From: Pelecanus crispus
Taxonomy: Eukaryota; Chordata; Aves; Pelecaniformes; Pelecanidae
Length of the DNA: 64,000 nt
Direction of reading: 5' to 3'
Assembly: GCF_030463565.1 (NCBI RefSeq)
Contig: NC_134656.1
Span: forward strand, 8,565,501 to 8,629,500
In this document: positions 37,956-49,700 of the stretch, one piece after another
Layout of the letters: each line of letters starts with the position of its first letter
Position numbering within the stretch: position 1 is the stretch's first letter
Made by a program: the position numbers and the translations under genes
The notes under the pieces: generated by a model
What the model was told of the DNA's origin: nothing
What the model saw: only the letters and a program-made list of their open reading frames with translations
The model's database searches: none

Positions 37956-39410
37956 TTATTTTAAATTGAAAAATTGCTAAGTCTGGTGTGCAAGGTGGTT
38001 TTATTTCTTTGCTTGTTTTTCAGAGATTTTTTTTCTTTGTGAGCATTCACAGAAATACCCTTGCAAGATGCGCATCTCATTTTCATGCGAATTTTATGAA
38101 AACCCCAGGGAACAGCAACTCTACTACCTGAAGTTACCTTTATATCATAAGATACAGGCAGCAACTAGTCAAAAGGCACAAAGGACCTTTGGAATTTAAA
38201 CTTGTTAGGTGTTCTGCTTAATATAGCTGAGCAAGAATTTATGCTGGCATTGAAGTTTTCAGAGCTAGGCTATGCTATTTAAAATGGAATTTCACACTAA
38301 TGAGCTTAAAATAAAATAACGTGTGGAAGGAGATTTCAAAGTATGCTCAATTGTATCAGTCGTTCCGTATAAACAGAAGAAAATTACAAATACAACCAAA
38401 TAGCACCCTCTTCTGGACACTAATACCCATGCAAAAAGCTTTTTCGAAAACACAGATTTTGCAGCAAGTCATAAGAGCTATGCTGGTCCTAAAAGAGAAA
38501 GGGAGAGAAGGTAAGATGCTGTAGATAATGTTTCACATTCCATTTTCCAAGAAAAACCTAGAATATATTGCTCTACTTTTATTTTTCTGTATGTTTTATA
38601 TTAAATCATGAAAAGTAAAACAGAAACAGAGAGCCAATTTGCTTCAAAAGCAGATCCTAGTTAGGAAAGGTTCATTTTCATCACAGTTTTATCGTTACTG
38701 TCAGACGTTTCAGGCGGGTCACTCAACAGATCTGGGTTAGTAATTTTTTGTATCCAATAGATACTTCATTTTTTTTCTATTTCTGAGCTTATCATAAAAA
38801 GATTTCCCCCCCCACTATACATGTTCAGAAAATAGTTTGTGGAGCTACATTTTATTCTGTAGTTCTTTATGAGCAAATATGTTTTATGTGTTTGATATTC
38901 TGCCTTCTTCAGGAAGATGCTCTCATGTTTCTGATTCTTGACGGAATAAATTTAATTCTCAAGTTCAAGTTTCCAATGCAAATTTAAAATTTGCTTTCAA
39001 TGAATATGCTGCCACACTCTCTGGAACTCATGAAGCCTGATAATAGATGAATGAATTTGTTACAGGATTCCTGGAAAGCAAACACATATGACCACGGGGA
39101 ATATTACCATGATAAAGATTTAATTGTAAAATGAAAATGAGCAGCAGTTGAAGTTCAGACAGTATTTCCCTAGCTGTGATTTTTGCATGCAGATGTTATT
39201 CTAATGGATCTTAAGATGTTACCCCCTCACGTTTGTTATCCTTTTCATGATCTTTTCAATGCCTGAAAAAATAAAGTACCAATATCTTGTGACATGAACA
39301 CAAAGCTGAAGCTTTCTTTCAGAAGGATTATAATTTAATTATTTTTTGTGCAGTGGGTAGTACAGACTTCAAGAATAGCAACATTAAGTTGTGGTGCAAA
39401 AACAAAACAC

Positions 39411-39432
39411 TTTTTTTATTATTATTATTTTA
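39411..39432. repeat. T-rich/(ATT)n tract
   Basis: TTTTTTTATTATTATTATTTTA, a decayed ATT repeat. Confidence 0.85.
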
Positions 39433-41199
39433 CATCAGGACTGACCAAGCTAAATACCTTGATAATTAGAGATCAGTAGATAGAATTTTCTAGCTGGAAC
39501 ATCCTCTGATGCTTTGTAAAATAGCAGTATGTTTATACAGTTCAAATGCAGAGTTCTTTGCACGCTATTTCTGACAAAGAAGATTTGGAGTCATACTTCT
39601 CTGTGCAATGGGCAAGTTAATTGACATTTGCACGCAAAGAAAGTGTCTCATATACTTTGTTTATCATTCTAACGATATCAAATGTAATCTACAGTAGCAT
39701 AAAAGAAACGCAACTCTTGCTCACTTGAATAATCCCACTAAACTCAGAATAGGACTTTTCTTGTAAGAAAAACTTGCCGTCATCAGGAGCTGTAGCTCCA
39801 ATGCCCAGGACATGGTACTTAATACATTATGTATAATTACACTATACAAAAGGAATTTTCTCTTTATTTTTATCTATCATCAGCTAATCCAGCTGAAGAA
39901 ATCTTTTAATTCAAAAGTTGGAGAGGTTTGATCTCCAAAAACTAAGATATAAGCAGAAGTCCTTCTTACTGTCATCTGATAGTAAAACATTCCTCTTTTA
40001 TGGACCTTCGCACAAACCATGGTTGTGTGAAGAGGAAACCCGATAAAGGTGGTTTTGTGGCAAATTGATAGGCATTGCTTGTACTGAAATTCTGCAGTCC
40101 TTTCTATATGCACAGACTTCATGAAAGATGGTAAGATTTATAGAGAAAAACTGAAGGAAGAAGATTATTTTTGGTAAGCTTTGGAGTGTATGAATTAATA
40201 AATTCTAGTTGTCCTGGCTCTTAGGAATTCCATTCTGTCTAAATTTCAGTTTTGTTTTCTACTTTCCCTCCCCGGTAGAGTTGAACCTGGGAATAGCATC
40301 ACTCAATGGCTCGTTAGTTTGATAAAGTGGCGTAAGTGACTATAGCTACAATGGGTACTTCTAGCTCAGAAGCATTTATAGGTCTCAAGGGAATTCTGAA
40401 AAACACCAGAAAGTCTTTAGGTACTGAATCACAGGCAAGTATTTTGAATCTTTAATTTTTTTTATATATTCTTTTCTATGAGAATGTCAGAACTAAAATA
40501 TGGAATATGCTTTTCCCACTTGGTTTCTATTACTTGTAAAGCATTCAAAAGCTTCTAGAATAAAATTACCTCTATGCCCTGCTAGGGAGCAGGCAAAACT
40601 CCACTGAGTATCAAGGGAGTCCCTCTGCTGGTGTTGCTTTCCATTTTTAACCCAAATATAATAATAAAAATGACTAAATATTAGACTGGAGCTGTACAAT
40701 CTCAGATCCACCATTTATTTGTTATCATGTTTATCCCAGTGGAGTTTTACTGTACTTTTATATTTATACAAAATGTGCTGAAATATATTCCACAAATTAA
40801 CTAGTTTATTTTCAGGTGTGACACATTCATCATCATAATAATGTAAGTTTGTTTTAAAAGTTTGTTCAGATTATGATAGCAGCCAATTTGCATTTAGAAA
40901 AAAAAAGAAGAGTTGAAACAGAAATGCAAAGAGATAAGATGAGCAGGAAGGATGGGAAGGTAAGGCAGAGAAACGGTTTGCGAAGAAAAAAGTGAATTGC
41001 AGATAACAGATTAAAAAACAACAACAAAAAAAGACTGCAGAGCTTAAAAAAAATCCAACAATTTTAGAATAGTTTAGGGATACTCCGATTCAGCAAAAAT
41101 CTGATGTCCGCACAACTCTCAGGAGAAAAAGGGGCATAAAACATTCTCTTAAGGATAACCAGAGCCTGATATCGGAACAGCATTTTCATGCACAAAGCC

Positions 41200-41390
41200 C
41201 CAAGCCACTGCAGCCTGCCTGTGCACCCAGCTACGGCCGTAACAAGAATGGAGAGCTCAGGTACGCATCCACCGATGCAGCTGGTCACTCGTTCCCGCGC
41301 ACCGCCGCACCGCCATCCGCGTGCACAGCAGCCGAGCACGGAGACCGCGCCAACCGAGGCTGCCGGCCGTCGGGTAGCGGACAATTTATG
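41200..41390. promoter_or_regulatory. Isolated CpG-rich patch
   Basis: Within AT-rich DNA, about 190 bp carry many CpG dinucleotides (for example GTTCCCGCGCACCGCCGCAC and GCCGGCCGTCGGGTAGCGG). No exon is recognised beside it; both strands are open only because of composition. It may be a small orphan CpG island, 5.3 kb upstream of the ZFP64 promoter. Confidence 0.35.
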
Positions 41391-41619
41391 CTGAGAAGCA
41401 ACTGCAGATAATCAGAAATTCCCTGGGAAGCTTAATTCAATCTTGAAACAATATAGCTAACTTTTCTAATCATAACTGTGTATTTTCCATTGTGTGAAAG
41501 ACAGTGAAGCATAGTTGCACAGTTAACCCCATAAAACCCTGAAAATTTCCCCTGTGTGGATTTAGGTCTGCTTTCTGACAATGAATAATTAGACATCTCA
41601 CCATAAAAATACATTTCTA

Positions 41620-42010
41620 TTTTGTTACAGTATTCATTTGAGGTTTAATCACAGTTGTCAATGTGCTATTTCAGTGAATAATATTTTCATATTGAGTTAT
41701 TTTACAGTTCACAGCAGTAAGAAATATTTTAAGGTACTAACTGATTATTTAGACTTTATTTATCGTAGAGGAAAGCAATGACATTGAAAATATTGTATAA
41801 ATAGCAAATACATTAACCAGCAAAATCCCTACCTTGCATTATGAATTGAAATGACATTATTTTGAAACATTTGAAAAACATCATCATAATTATATGTTAT
41901 CAGCACGGAGACAGATTACCTATTATTTTAACATAATTAATTTGAGCTCAGTGCATTTATGTTGCTGTGTATGTCATTATCCATCAATATAATTACGAAA
42001 TGCTAAAGAT
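41620..42010. promoter_or_regulatory. Candidate conserved noncoding element
   Basis: AT-rich, repeat-free block rich in TAAT/ATTA cores and alternating short AT/GC words, without open frames; it resembles developmental enhancer elements. Inferred from texture only. Confidence 0.25.
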
Positions 42011-45000
42011 TGGGTTTTGAATCTTCAAGTTATTTTAATTGGCTGGTTTTTTTCTCTAAAACCACCATTCATTTGTCTCCATCTTCAACGTCTGAAATTT
42101 TTAATTATAATTTACATTTCTTTTTTGCCTGTCCCCTAGGCCACATTTCAATCTCACTTGTGATGTTTTCGCACCATGGCCTTCAAGAGATAAGCTTTCC
42201 CTCTTCAATGAACCTAAGCTTATAACCAAGTTTATATTCTTTTCTTGTGATACTGTTGGGGTTTTTTCACATCTTATTGGTATGTTCTGTTTATTTATAC
42301 ATTTATACCTCTGGTTTCTACCCTTTTTTTTTTTTTTTCCTCTCTTTTAAACCTATCCTCCTCCACCCATTGTGAAAGGCAAACAAAACAATAAATGGTA
42401 TAATATTCTAAAGGGCTTTCTCTATGTCGGGGTTTGTTCTGTCTAGCTCGGCTGATAACACTCTTCCCGCTACTTCAACAGATTTAGGTTGTTTTTTTTT
42501 TTTTCTCTGAGCTTGCAAGGTAGGATATGTCGCCCCTGTGTGATCTCAGAGGGCGGGGGGTGGATGGAAGCTCTGTATGAAGGTAAAAGCCTGCACATTT
42601 CTTGTCGTACATAAATGTCTGTCTCCAGGAAAGCACAGAGGCCACAGCTGTCCAACACAGCGCCTGGGAACGCCTGTCTCCGAGGCTCTGATGAGGCCTG
42701 ACTTCTTTATGCCTCTGTCTGACTTTTTTCTTTCTCTCTCATGATTGACATTTGTCTTTCCTGGGCCTTGTTTGCTTGCACTGCACTTGTAGGGAGCCTG
42801 AAGCACTGCAGTATTTTCATTTCAGGCAGGTTAAGGGTGACGAAGATTACACATGCATACTGATTTATGCCTTAAAGTCTGGAAATAGTGTCAAGTGTGA
42901 TCTCAGCAGAGCTCTGCTCGATGACTCAAGTGCTCGGTACGGTGTTATACTCTCAGACATCAATCCTTGTCCAGTAAAACGAAAACTCTGTCAGAACATC
43001 ATTCAGTGAAGTCCTGAACTGTAAGTGCTATTAGTTATTAATAAGATAATAATGATGTTTTCAATGTTCCAATGTTCACACCAAAGCCAGAATCAAGCCT
43101 GTATCAGGCTAAGTACCGTTGAAACACAAAGCAGCCAGCAGTGCCAGCCTCAAAAAGCTTTCACTGTAAATGTGCACTGGATAACCAGCACCTCTGCAAG
43201 CCACGTTATGCACATACTCGTGTGCTTCTGACAACATTTCACTACCAAGGTCTTCTGCAGAGAGGCGACATGACTGTAAGTCCAATGTTTTTAAAGACAG
43301 GTCCTTACATTATTATATTTGGAAGTGCCATATGTCAGGAGTTGTTGTAAATAGCAGTGGATCTGAAGGAGGCTGTTATCCCATAGACATGAGGCATTTT
43401 TTAAAATATTCCAAGCCCTGCATTATGTTGAAGTCAGTGCCTATTGACTGTTTTTTCTTCTTCTTCTAACCATATATGTAAAACAACAGCAAAACAAAAC
43501 CCAGAGAGTGAGTGATCTGACAGTTAATATTCCGTTAAAATAGAAAAGGCCAAGGACTTGAACCACAGGTGCCTGCATTGCAAGCTGCAGGTTCTTCTTT
43601 TCACCTGAAAAACTCTTCCCAGCAAGGACATTATCAAAATTCATATGTCGCTATGAAAAGTATTCATCTGGCCCCACCTCCTCTTCCCCCAGTGAAAAAA
43701 GCCTGAAAATTCCCAGCCGAGCTGTACTTGCAGCATGCTGGGAAATACCAGAGATGGGAAGAACAACGCAAGAGCCGTCCAAGACCAAGCACTTTCCTTC
43801 CAATTGCCTTCAACACTTGCCAGCACAGGGAACTAAGCAGTTTGGTTTGCTACTGACCAAGCGCTTTTTGCAAGCTGGAAGGAATGATGGAAGGGGTGGA
43901 GGGAATTCCTCTTTCAGATGCCAGTTGCAGCAGTACAGTTAGCTCTGAATCTTTTCCCGTAAGTTAATTTAATACATCTCGTTAATAATGTCCAACTGAA
44001 TAATGTAGCAGATGTATCTAAAAGAGCTGGTAACGCACCAGACACGAAGCCATTCATATCTGACTCAGTAGTGCAACCTCAGACCATCCTTGTATCAATT
44101 AAATACTGTTACCCTGACACCCAGTCTGAAAGAGCAAGCACATCCGTGACTACGGCTGCAATGCTCTTTCCCTGCTGTATTTGTTCTGGCAGTCAAAAGG
44201 GAACACACAGCCTGCCTAACTGTCATTACAGGTCCTTGGATAAGTGAAAATTCACTTTTAACAAAACACAATGCCTATTCTTTTCTAATCAAGTCAAGCA
44301 GGCTTGTATTCTAATGAAAAGGCATTAAACTGAGGGAGAAATCGGTGAAAATAAGTTATGCTGTACTCCAAAGTACACCTGTGACTGCAACTGTAATTGG
44401 TAGATAGACAGACAGGCAGACGCTCTGTCAGCTTTGGAAATGGGTCATAGTGTTCTGGAAAAAACAGCAAAATGAGTTCAAAGTCAGCCTTCAGTCCTAC
44501 AGCTCTATCTATACTGTGGAAAAATAGATTCAAGTTGATTACTCTTACTCTGAGATTTAATTTCTTTTGGATATATTCCCAAAACAGTCTCATCAGCACT
44601 AACTGTATTCCTATTTCTGTGCTATGCTTTACAGGTACTGGCTGTGTAGCCATGCTAACATAAAACCATCTGTGTTTCGAGAATCAATGTAAATTCCTTA
44701 ATTTTTTTTATTTTGGGGGAGAGGGAATTCTGAATAAATTTTGAAACTCCTAGTAATGTTCCACATTCAATATACATTGTGTGGAGTTTATCTGGTTTCC
44801 TTCTTTGTTAGCATTTTAATGTGTTAATCAAATGTTTAATCTAAAATTGGATTAAATATACCTGAGGTCTTGAAGCAAGGTAAATTTGATCCTTGCAGCC
44901 AGCTATCAAACACAGTTAGCAGGTTTCAAAGGCCGGAACTAGGATTCTCACCTTTTGTGTCTTATCTTGGCCCCCTAACAATCCCATGTCTGTGCTATAT

Positions 45001-46316
45001 TGTTTCGGCAAAATGGGTCAATGGGAATGTCAAGCGGACACCCCTTTCCCAGGAAAATAAAACGTCAACTGTAATACCAATTGGCATTTGAAATTCTGGG
45101 TATGTTTAGTGCATATACAAACTATGCTGCATTTATTAATGAATCCAGTTACAACTACACAGCTATAAAACCATTCAGCAACAAAATTGAACGCACAAAG
45201 AGAAAGCAGAATTAATAGTTTGTTTTCCCACTCGCGTTCGTCCACATTCTATGATCTTCAGTTACCCACGTTAGTCCATTCTGCTCACTCTGCAGCCGCT
45301 TTACCCCTGTATCACCAGGTAAGTGTCCCCCCCGTACTGTGCGCTCCCTGAGCACAGAAGAAATTCCGGTGCCTAACACAAGTCTGAAGGTAGCAGGAGC
45401 CTGAATCGGATGCAAAGCGTGCATAGATGGAATGTGCCTGTCAGAGACTTCAGCTGCCAAGCACCGAGTCTTTACTGATCACATGCAAATGGAGCTTTTT
45501 GTGTCTTACAGCTTGGTGAAATTCAAGTAGCAAAAAGCATCTACCCAAAGTAAAGGCCATCTGACTTCCAAATTTCCATTTTCTACTCACTGTACGTATA
45601 ATGCTGTGGGTATTTCCTGAAGAGCTGCATTTTTAATATAGGGCAAAGCAACGTAACTATTGGTGAGCTGGCACTCCAAAACTGCTGAGCCAGCTTGTTG
45701 CTGCAAAGCACTGAACACACTTGGCACAAAACACGTCACCCCCCCCAAAAAGGGGTGTCATCTTATAGGAAAGGGTTTTCTCCAACTCTGGAGGAACACT
45801 GCCTATAATGCCCGCTGAGGCCTACATCCAGAAACCCACTCAGGTAACGGAGAGGCTTTCCAGCAACTTCAGTGGTATCAGATTCCTATTTGGCACTACA
45901 AATGAAATGATTTTCAAGATCTGGGGTAAGCATGACTGAAGAAAGGTTGAGGGCTTGTGGAGGACAAACGGCCTGCGATAAGTCCTTAAGATTGATAGAA
46001 AGAGCTGGGACATCAGAGTGGTTCTCTGACAATTAGGCCCAGCAGCCAGTTCGGCTCCCAGCAGTTATTAGCGCTGTGCTAGCCATGAACACTGCGCATC
46101 AAGACCAGCAACAGGACCCCGAAGAACAGGCCAAAACTCAAGGCTCGTTTTCACTGCTTCTGCTACCCCGACTTAACCCCGTCACCGGGGGTTCGCTGGC
46201 CTCGTCGCCAAGCCCCGCGCGCACTGCCGGGCGCACGAACCTCCAAGCCAGGGCCAAGGCCCGTGGGGGCCCGAGGGCCCAAGCACGCGTGAGCCCTGAG
46301 CGCCGCAGCGCGGCCG

Positions 46317-46340
46317 CGGCTCCATCCGCGGCTCCATCCG
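46317..46340. repeat. 12-bp direct tandem duplication in CpG island
   Basis: The unit CGGCTCCATCCG occurs twice head to tail at 46317-46328 and 46329-46340, followed by a third partial CGG. It lies about 360 bp upstream of the ZFP64 start codon. Confidence 0.85.
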
Positions 46341-46574
46341 CGGGGCCCTCCGCCTCCCGCCCAGCGCACAGGCCCCGCGTCGGCGGCCCCAGGGTTTAAG
46401 AGCGGCGGTTTGGCTTCTCAGGGATGTTCCTGCGTGGGGCCTGCCCCTGAGGCCGGTGCGGGCGGCAGACGAGGGGCGGCTTCGGCCGTGCTAAGGCGAA
46501 GCGGGGGGCGGCGGCGGGAGCCCTCGGCCCGGCGGGAGGCGAGGGCAGCCGCAGCCTCGCCGCTGCCACTGAGC

Positions 46575-46646
46575 ATGCTCGGCTCCTCCATATCCGCCCC
46601 CGCCCGGCGGCCGAGAGGCGCGGGGGGAGCGGTTCCCCGCCGGTAA
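46575..46646 (+). promoter_or_regulatory. Candidate upstream ORF in the ZFP64 5' leader (23 codons)
   Basis: An ATG at 46575 (context GAGCATGCTC, weak Kozak) opens a 23-codon frame, MLGSSISAPA..., closed by TAATAA at 46644-46649, 48 nt before the ZFP64 start codon. If transcription begins upstream of 46575, this would be a short non-overlapping uORF that could lower ZFP64 translation. This depends entirely on the unknown start site. Confidence 0.35.
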
Positions 46647-46694
46647 TAAGCCCCTTGCAGGTGGCGGAGGCGGCGTGCGGGACTCGCTGCCGCC

Positions 46695-46758
46695 ATGAAC
46701 CCCGGCGGCGGCGGCGGCGGCGGGGGGGCGGCGCCGGCCTTCCCCGGCCCCGTGCAGT
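46695..46758 (+). CDS. ZFP64: ZFP64 coding exon 1 (polyglycine N-terminus)
   Basis: Encodes residues 1-21 plus one base of codon 22: Met-Asn-Pro, eight glycines, then AAPAFPGPVQ. The donor reads CAGT|GTAAGT, so the exon ends in phase 1. The glycine run is encoded by GGC repeats merging into a run of G. The segment differs from the human exon 1 as I remember it (MNASSEGESF...), with only the VQ just before the splice shared. Exon 1 is therefore the least conserved part of the protein. Confidence 0.88.
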
Positions 46759-49700
46759 GTAAGTGCCGCTGCGCGCCAGCGGGGTATGCGCGCTCCGGGG
46801 CCCGCGCGGCGGAAGCCGAGTTGAGCCGGGGCCTGGGTAGGCCCCGAAACCTGAGTAGCGCAAGAAACAGGCGGGAGCGGAGCCCGGGAACCTGGCTGGG
46901 GGGGTAACCCGGGAATCTGGGTGAGCGCCGCGGCCCGCTCAGGCCGTGAGGGGCGGCCGGGAGCGCCGGGCCGGGCGCTGGGCCCCGGGGCGGCTCTGCG
47001 GAGCGAGGCCGCGGCCGCTGGGCCAGTGCCCGCAGCGCGGCGGCGGGGGACCCCGGAGGCCCTCGGGGAGCTGTGCCCGGCGGCGGGGGCGGCCCATGCT
47101 CCCGGCAGCGCCGTGCCGGCCCCGCCCCGCCCCGGGGGTCCCGCGGTGCCCTAGCTCCCCCCCGCAGCGCTAGGCAGGGCCCGGCCGCCCCGGGGCCGGA
47201 GCGGACCCTCCCGCAGCCGGGGCGGTGGTCGGCGGGGTGTCCGTGTGTCCGTTTCTGCAGCTTCAGCCCTTTCTAGTTCCTCCGGCCGAGCCCTTGACCG
47301 TGCTCCTGTTTCCACAGTTCCCGGCGGCACCACTGTGCTGGTGGAGCTCACCCCCGACATCCACATTTGCGGCATCTGCAAGCAGCAGTTCAGTAACCTC
47401 GATGCCTTCGTTGGGCACAAGCAAAGCGGTTGCCAGCTCACTAGTGCAACGGCCGGGGCCACCAGTACGGTCCAGTTTGTGTCGGAAGAAACGGTGCCAT
47501 CGACACAGACTCAAACCACAACCAGGACCATCGCTTCGGAGACCCAAACCATCACAGGTATTTTGGTGTTACACACCAGGAGCTCGGAAGCGCTCGACTT
47601 GTGCAAAGTGGCAATGTTACGTAGCCCTCTGCTCGTGCGTCCCCTTCACACTAAGCTAAAGTAACAGTTTTCACGTTAGTCATCACATACCTGCAAGCAA
47701 AGGAAGAAAAAAGAGGAAAAAAAAAAAAACCAAAAAAACCAGTGGTGTAGTGGTGTGCTGCCTTCTTGGTTTTGGTATGAGAGCAGTTACTTGCTAACTG
47801 ACATGCAAGTTAAGTTCACTTAGAGAATTGCTTAAGTCTAATGTGTTGTATAACCAACTTGTACAAACTAATTAAAATTGTCAATATGTATGAAAAATAA
47901 TCAAATTACTATGCATTTTATTTTTTAAGAGTCCTCTTGATGAAAAACAGACACAGAATTGCTGTCGGGCGCCAGTCCAGGCCTTTTTATGTGAGAACAC
48001 TGCATTCCCTAACATTGCTCCCACAACTAATTGGCAGGAAAAATATTACTCAAAATTTCTGCCTATGTGAAGGCTCAAGTGAGGTCCTGATCCTGCAGAC
48101 ATCTAAATAAATCTAGAATTTTGTTGTGTATGTGAAGGTTTGCCCTTCTATATATAGTTTTATTTTATTTTATTTTGGTCTGGGACCTTACTACGATCCA
48201 GATTATTTTACTTTAATTTGGATAGACAGATTGGGGCAGAGAATCTGGAAGAGCAATGAAACAAACTGAATTCAGGGCTCACTTCCAGGAATTTTTGTAT
48301 TATAATCCCTCAACTTGGTGTGGGTTTTGGATGAGTCATTCTTCTGCTTCATATTTACTCATCTTTAAAATGAGGGCAGTTATATCCTTCTGCCCTTTTG
48401 GGGTATAGTGTTGTTTAATTGATTTAAAAGCTGCTACTTTGGCTGAGATAGTTTCACCTGTTATTCTTGTGAGTAATAGCTAAAAACAGTATAGTTGAAA
48501 GAGGCTGAACTTTTTAAACTATTTTAAAAAAAAATTGTTTACATGATGCCTTTTTGACAACATTTGCCATATAAATAATTTGGGCTTTTTCTTTGGGCTG
48601 TAGCACAGCCAGTGTTGAAAAAACAAACCTACCTTTATTAATGTAAGACCTGGACAGGCATCAGAAGAAACTGAACTTCTGAAGAAACTGAATGGTGCAG
48701 TCAGATTGGAGTCAGAGGGAGACAAGTGGGCCTATGTAGGGTTGTACAGTGGTTGTACAGTGCAGCGTGGCTCATCAGAAGATTCTTGACAGAATTTTCA
48801 CATCAGGTCTTGACAGAATTTTCACTGATAGCAGGATAGCAAGGGAGAGAAAATCCTTTCTTCTTTCCCCCTCCCCCAGATGAATAGGAAGCCAGAAACA
48901 GGAAAGTTGCTGGAAAAAACAGAATAGAGAAGTAATTAATGAAACTAGAAAATAATTAGATTTTTCTGATTGAAGAAGTTAATGTTCTCAAATTGAGCTC
49001 TTTCATGTGTTTAGTTTCTGCACCAGAGTTTGTTTTTGAGCATGGCTATCAAACATACCTGCCCAGTGAGAGCAGTGAGCCTCCAGCTGCTGCTATCGTC
49101 TCTACACCACCAAAAGCACGTTCAAGAAAATCCACTTCCTCACTTACACAGAAGAAACTAAACTGCTGCTATCCAGGTAAGATGTGAGTTATACCTTCTT
49201 CCTTTTCATTTTAAAATTGATAGGTTTCATATAGTGATATGCACAGTAGCTCTGTCTGTTTTGAGCAGTTAAGATGGGCAGAACCCGGAAGGCAGCCTGC
49301 TTACTAACGGTGTGATGTGCTACCATTGTTACCAGTAGTAGTTTTGCTGTTGGTTTCGCATGTCCTTAGACGTTGGTCATATGCTGTGGTATCTGTGGCA
49401 ATGCTGCAGTGGGTTTTGTATAGACATTGGCCTGTGCCAACACCTGTAGCAATGTAAGAGCAGTGTCTTGTTACCTTTTTCCTAACTGCCATTGTTGTAC
49501 ATGCAAAATGCACGTATAATATTTCTCATTATATGTTTTGTCTTTGGTCAGTTAGCATTTTTATAAGGATGGATTGAACCAAAGTATTTGGAGATCTCAA
49601 TGAGTAAAAACCATGCAATATGCAGCAAACGTGCAGAGACAGCCATGCAGATGAGTAGCTATATTAACGGTAGCAGAAGTTACAGTCTGTTTTTCGCAAG

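Larger units (their letters stand above)
37956..46169. other. Intergenic, ZFP64 proximal upstream
   Basis: Mostly AT-rich. Contains a TTA/T-rich run (39411-39432), a CpG-rich patch (41200-41390), a candidate regulatory block (41620-42010), T runs near 42324-42341 and 42491-42503, and several short C runs (38806, 45742). No supported gene. Confidence 0.65.
46170..47250 (+). promoter_or_regulatory. ZFP64: CpG island promoter of ZFP64
   Basis: Base composition changes sharply at about 46170 from AT-rich to very GC- and CpG-rich, and stays so through exon 1 and intron 1 to exon 2. GC boxes are visible, for example CCGCCCCCGCCC at about 46595. No TATA box lies at a suitable distance from the start codon, which is usual for housekeeping-type CpG promoters. 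The transcription start is not determinable here; it is probably within about 46400-46690. The GCCGCCATG around the start codon also partly resembles a YY1 site. Confidence 0.85.
47558..49014 (+). other. ZFP64 intron 2 (1457 nt)
   Basis: AT-rich intron with a short A-rich run near 47720, a TTTTA pentanucleotide repeat (48158-48176), a MIR-like relic (48310-48430) and two small direct duplications (48740-48761 and 48784-48825). No additional coding exon was recognised. Confidence 0.85.

Noticed and set aside
44294..44663. 119-codon minus-strand frame
   Set aside because: No recognisable domain, no CpG promoter and AT-biased codons; expected by chance at this length in 64 kb.
46396..46863. 155-codon antisense open frame across the ZFP64 promoter and exon 1
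   Set aside because: It lies in extremely GC-rich CpG-island DNA where stop codons are rare on all frames. The peptide is Arg/Pro/Ala low complexity with no domain, and plus-strand frames in the same place are equally open.
46921..47276. Several overlapping open frames within intron 1
   Set aside because: GC-rich composition artefacts. The exon 1 donor and exon 2 acceptor join two segments that match ZFP64 exactly in phase.
47245..47319. In-frame upstream extension of exon 2 (possible alternative first exon)
   Set aside because: The open frame before the acceptor has no ATG, only a GTG, and the canonical acceptor at 47317 fits the known protein.
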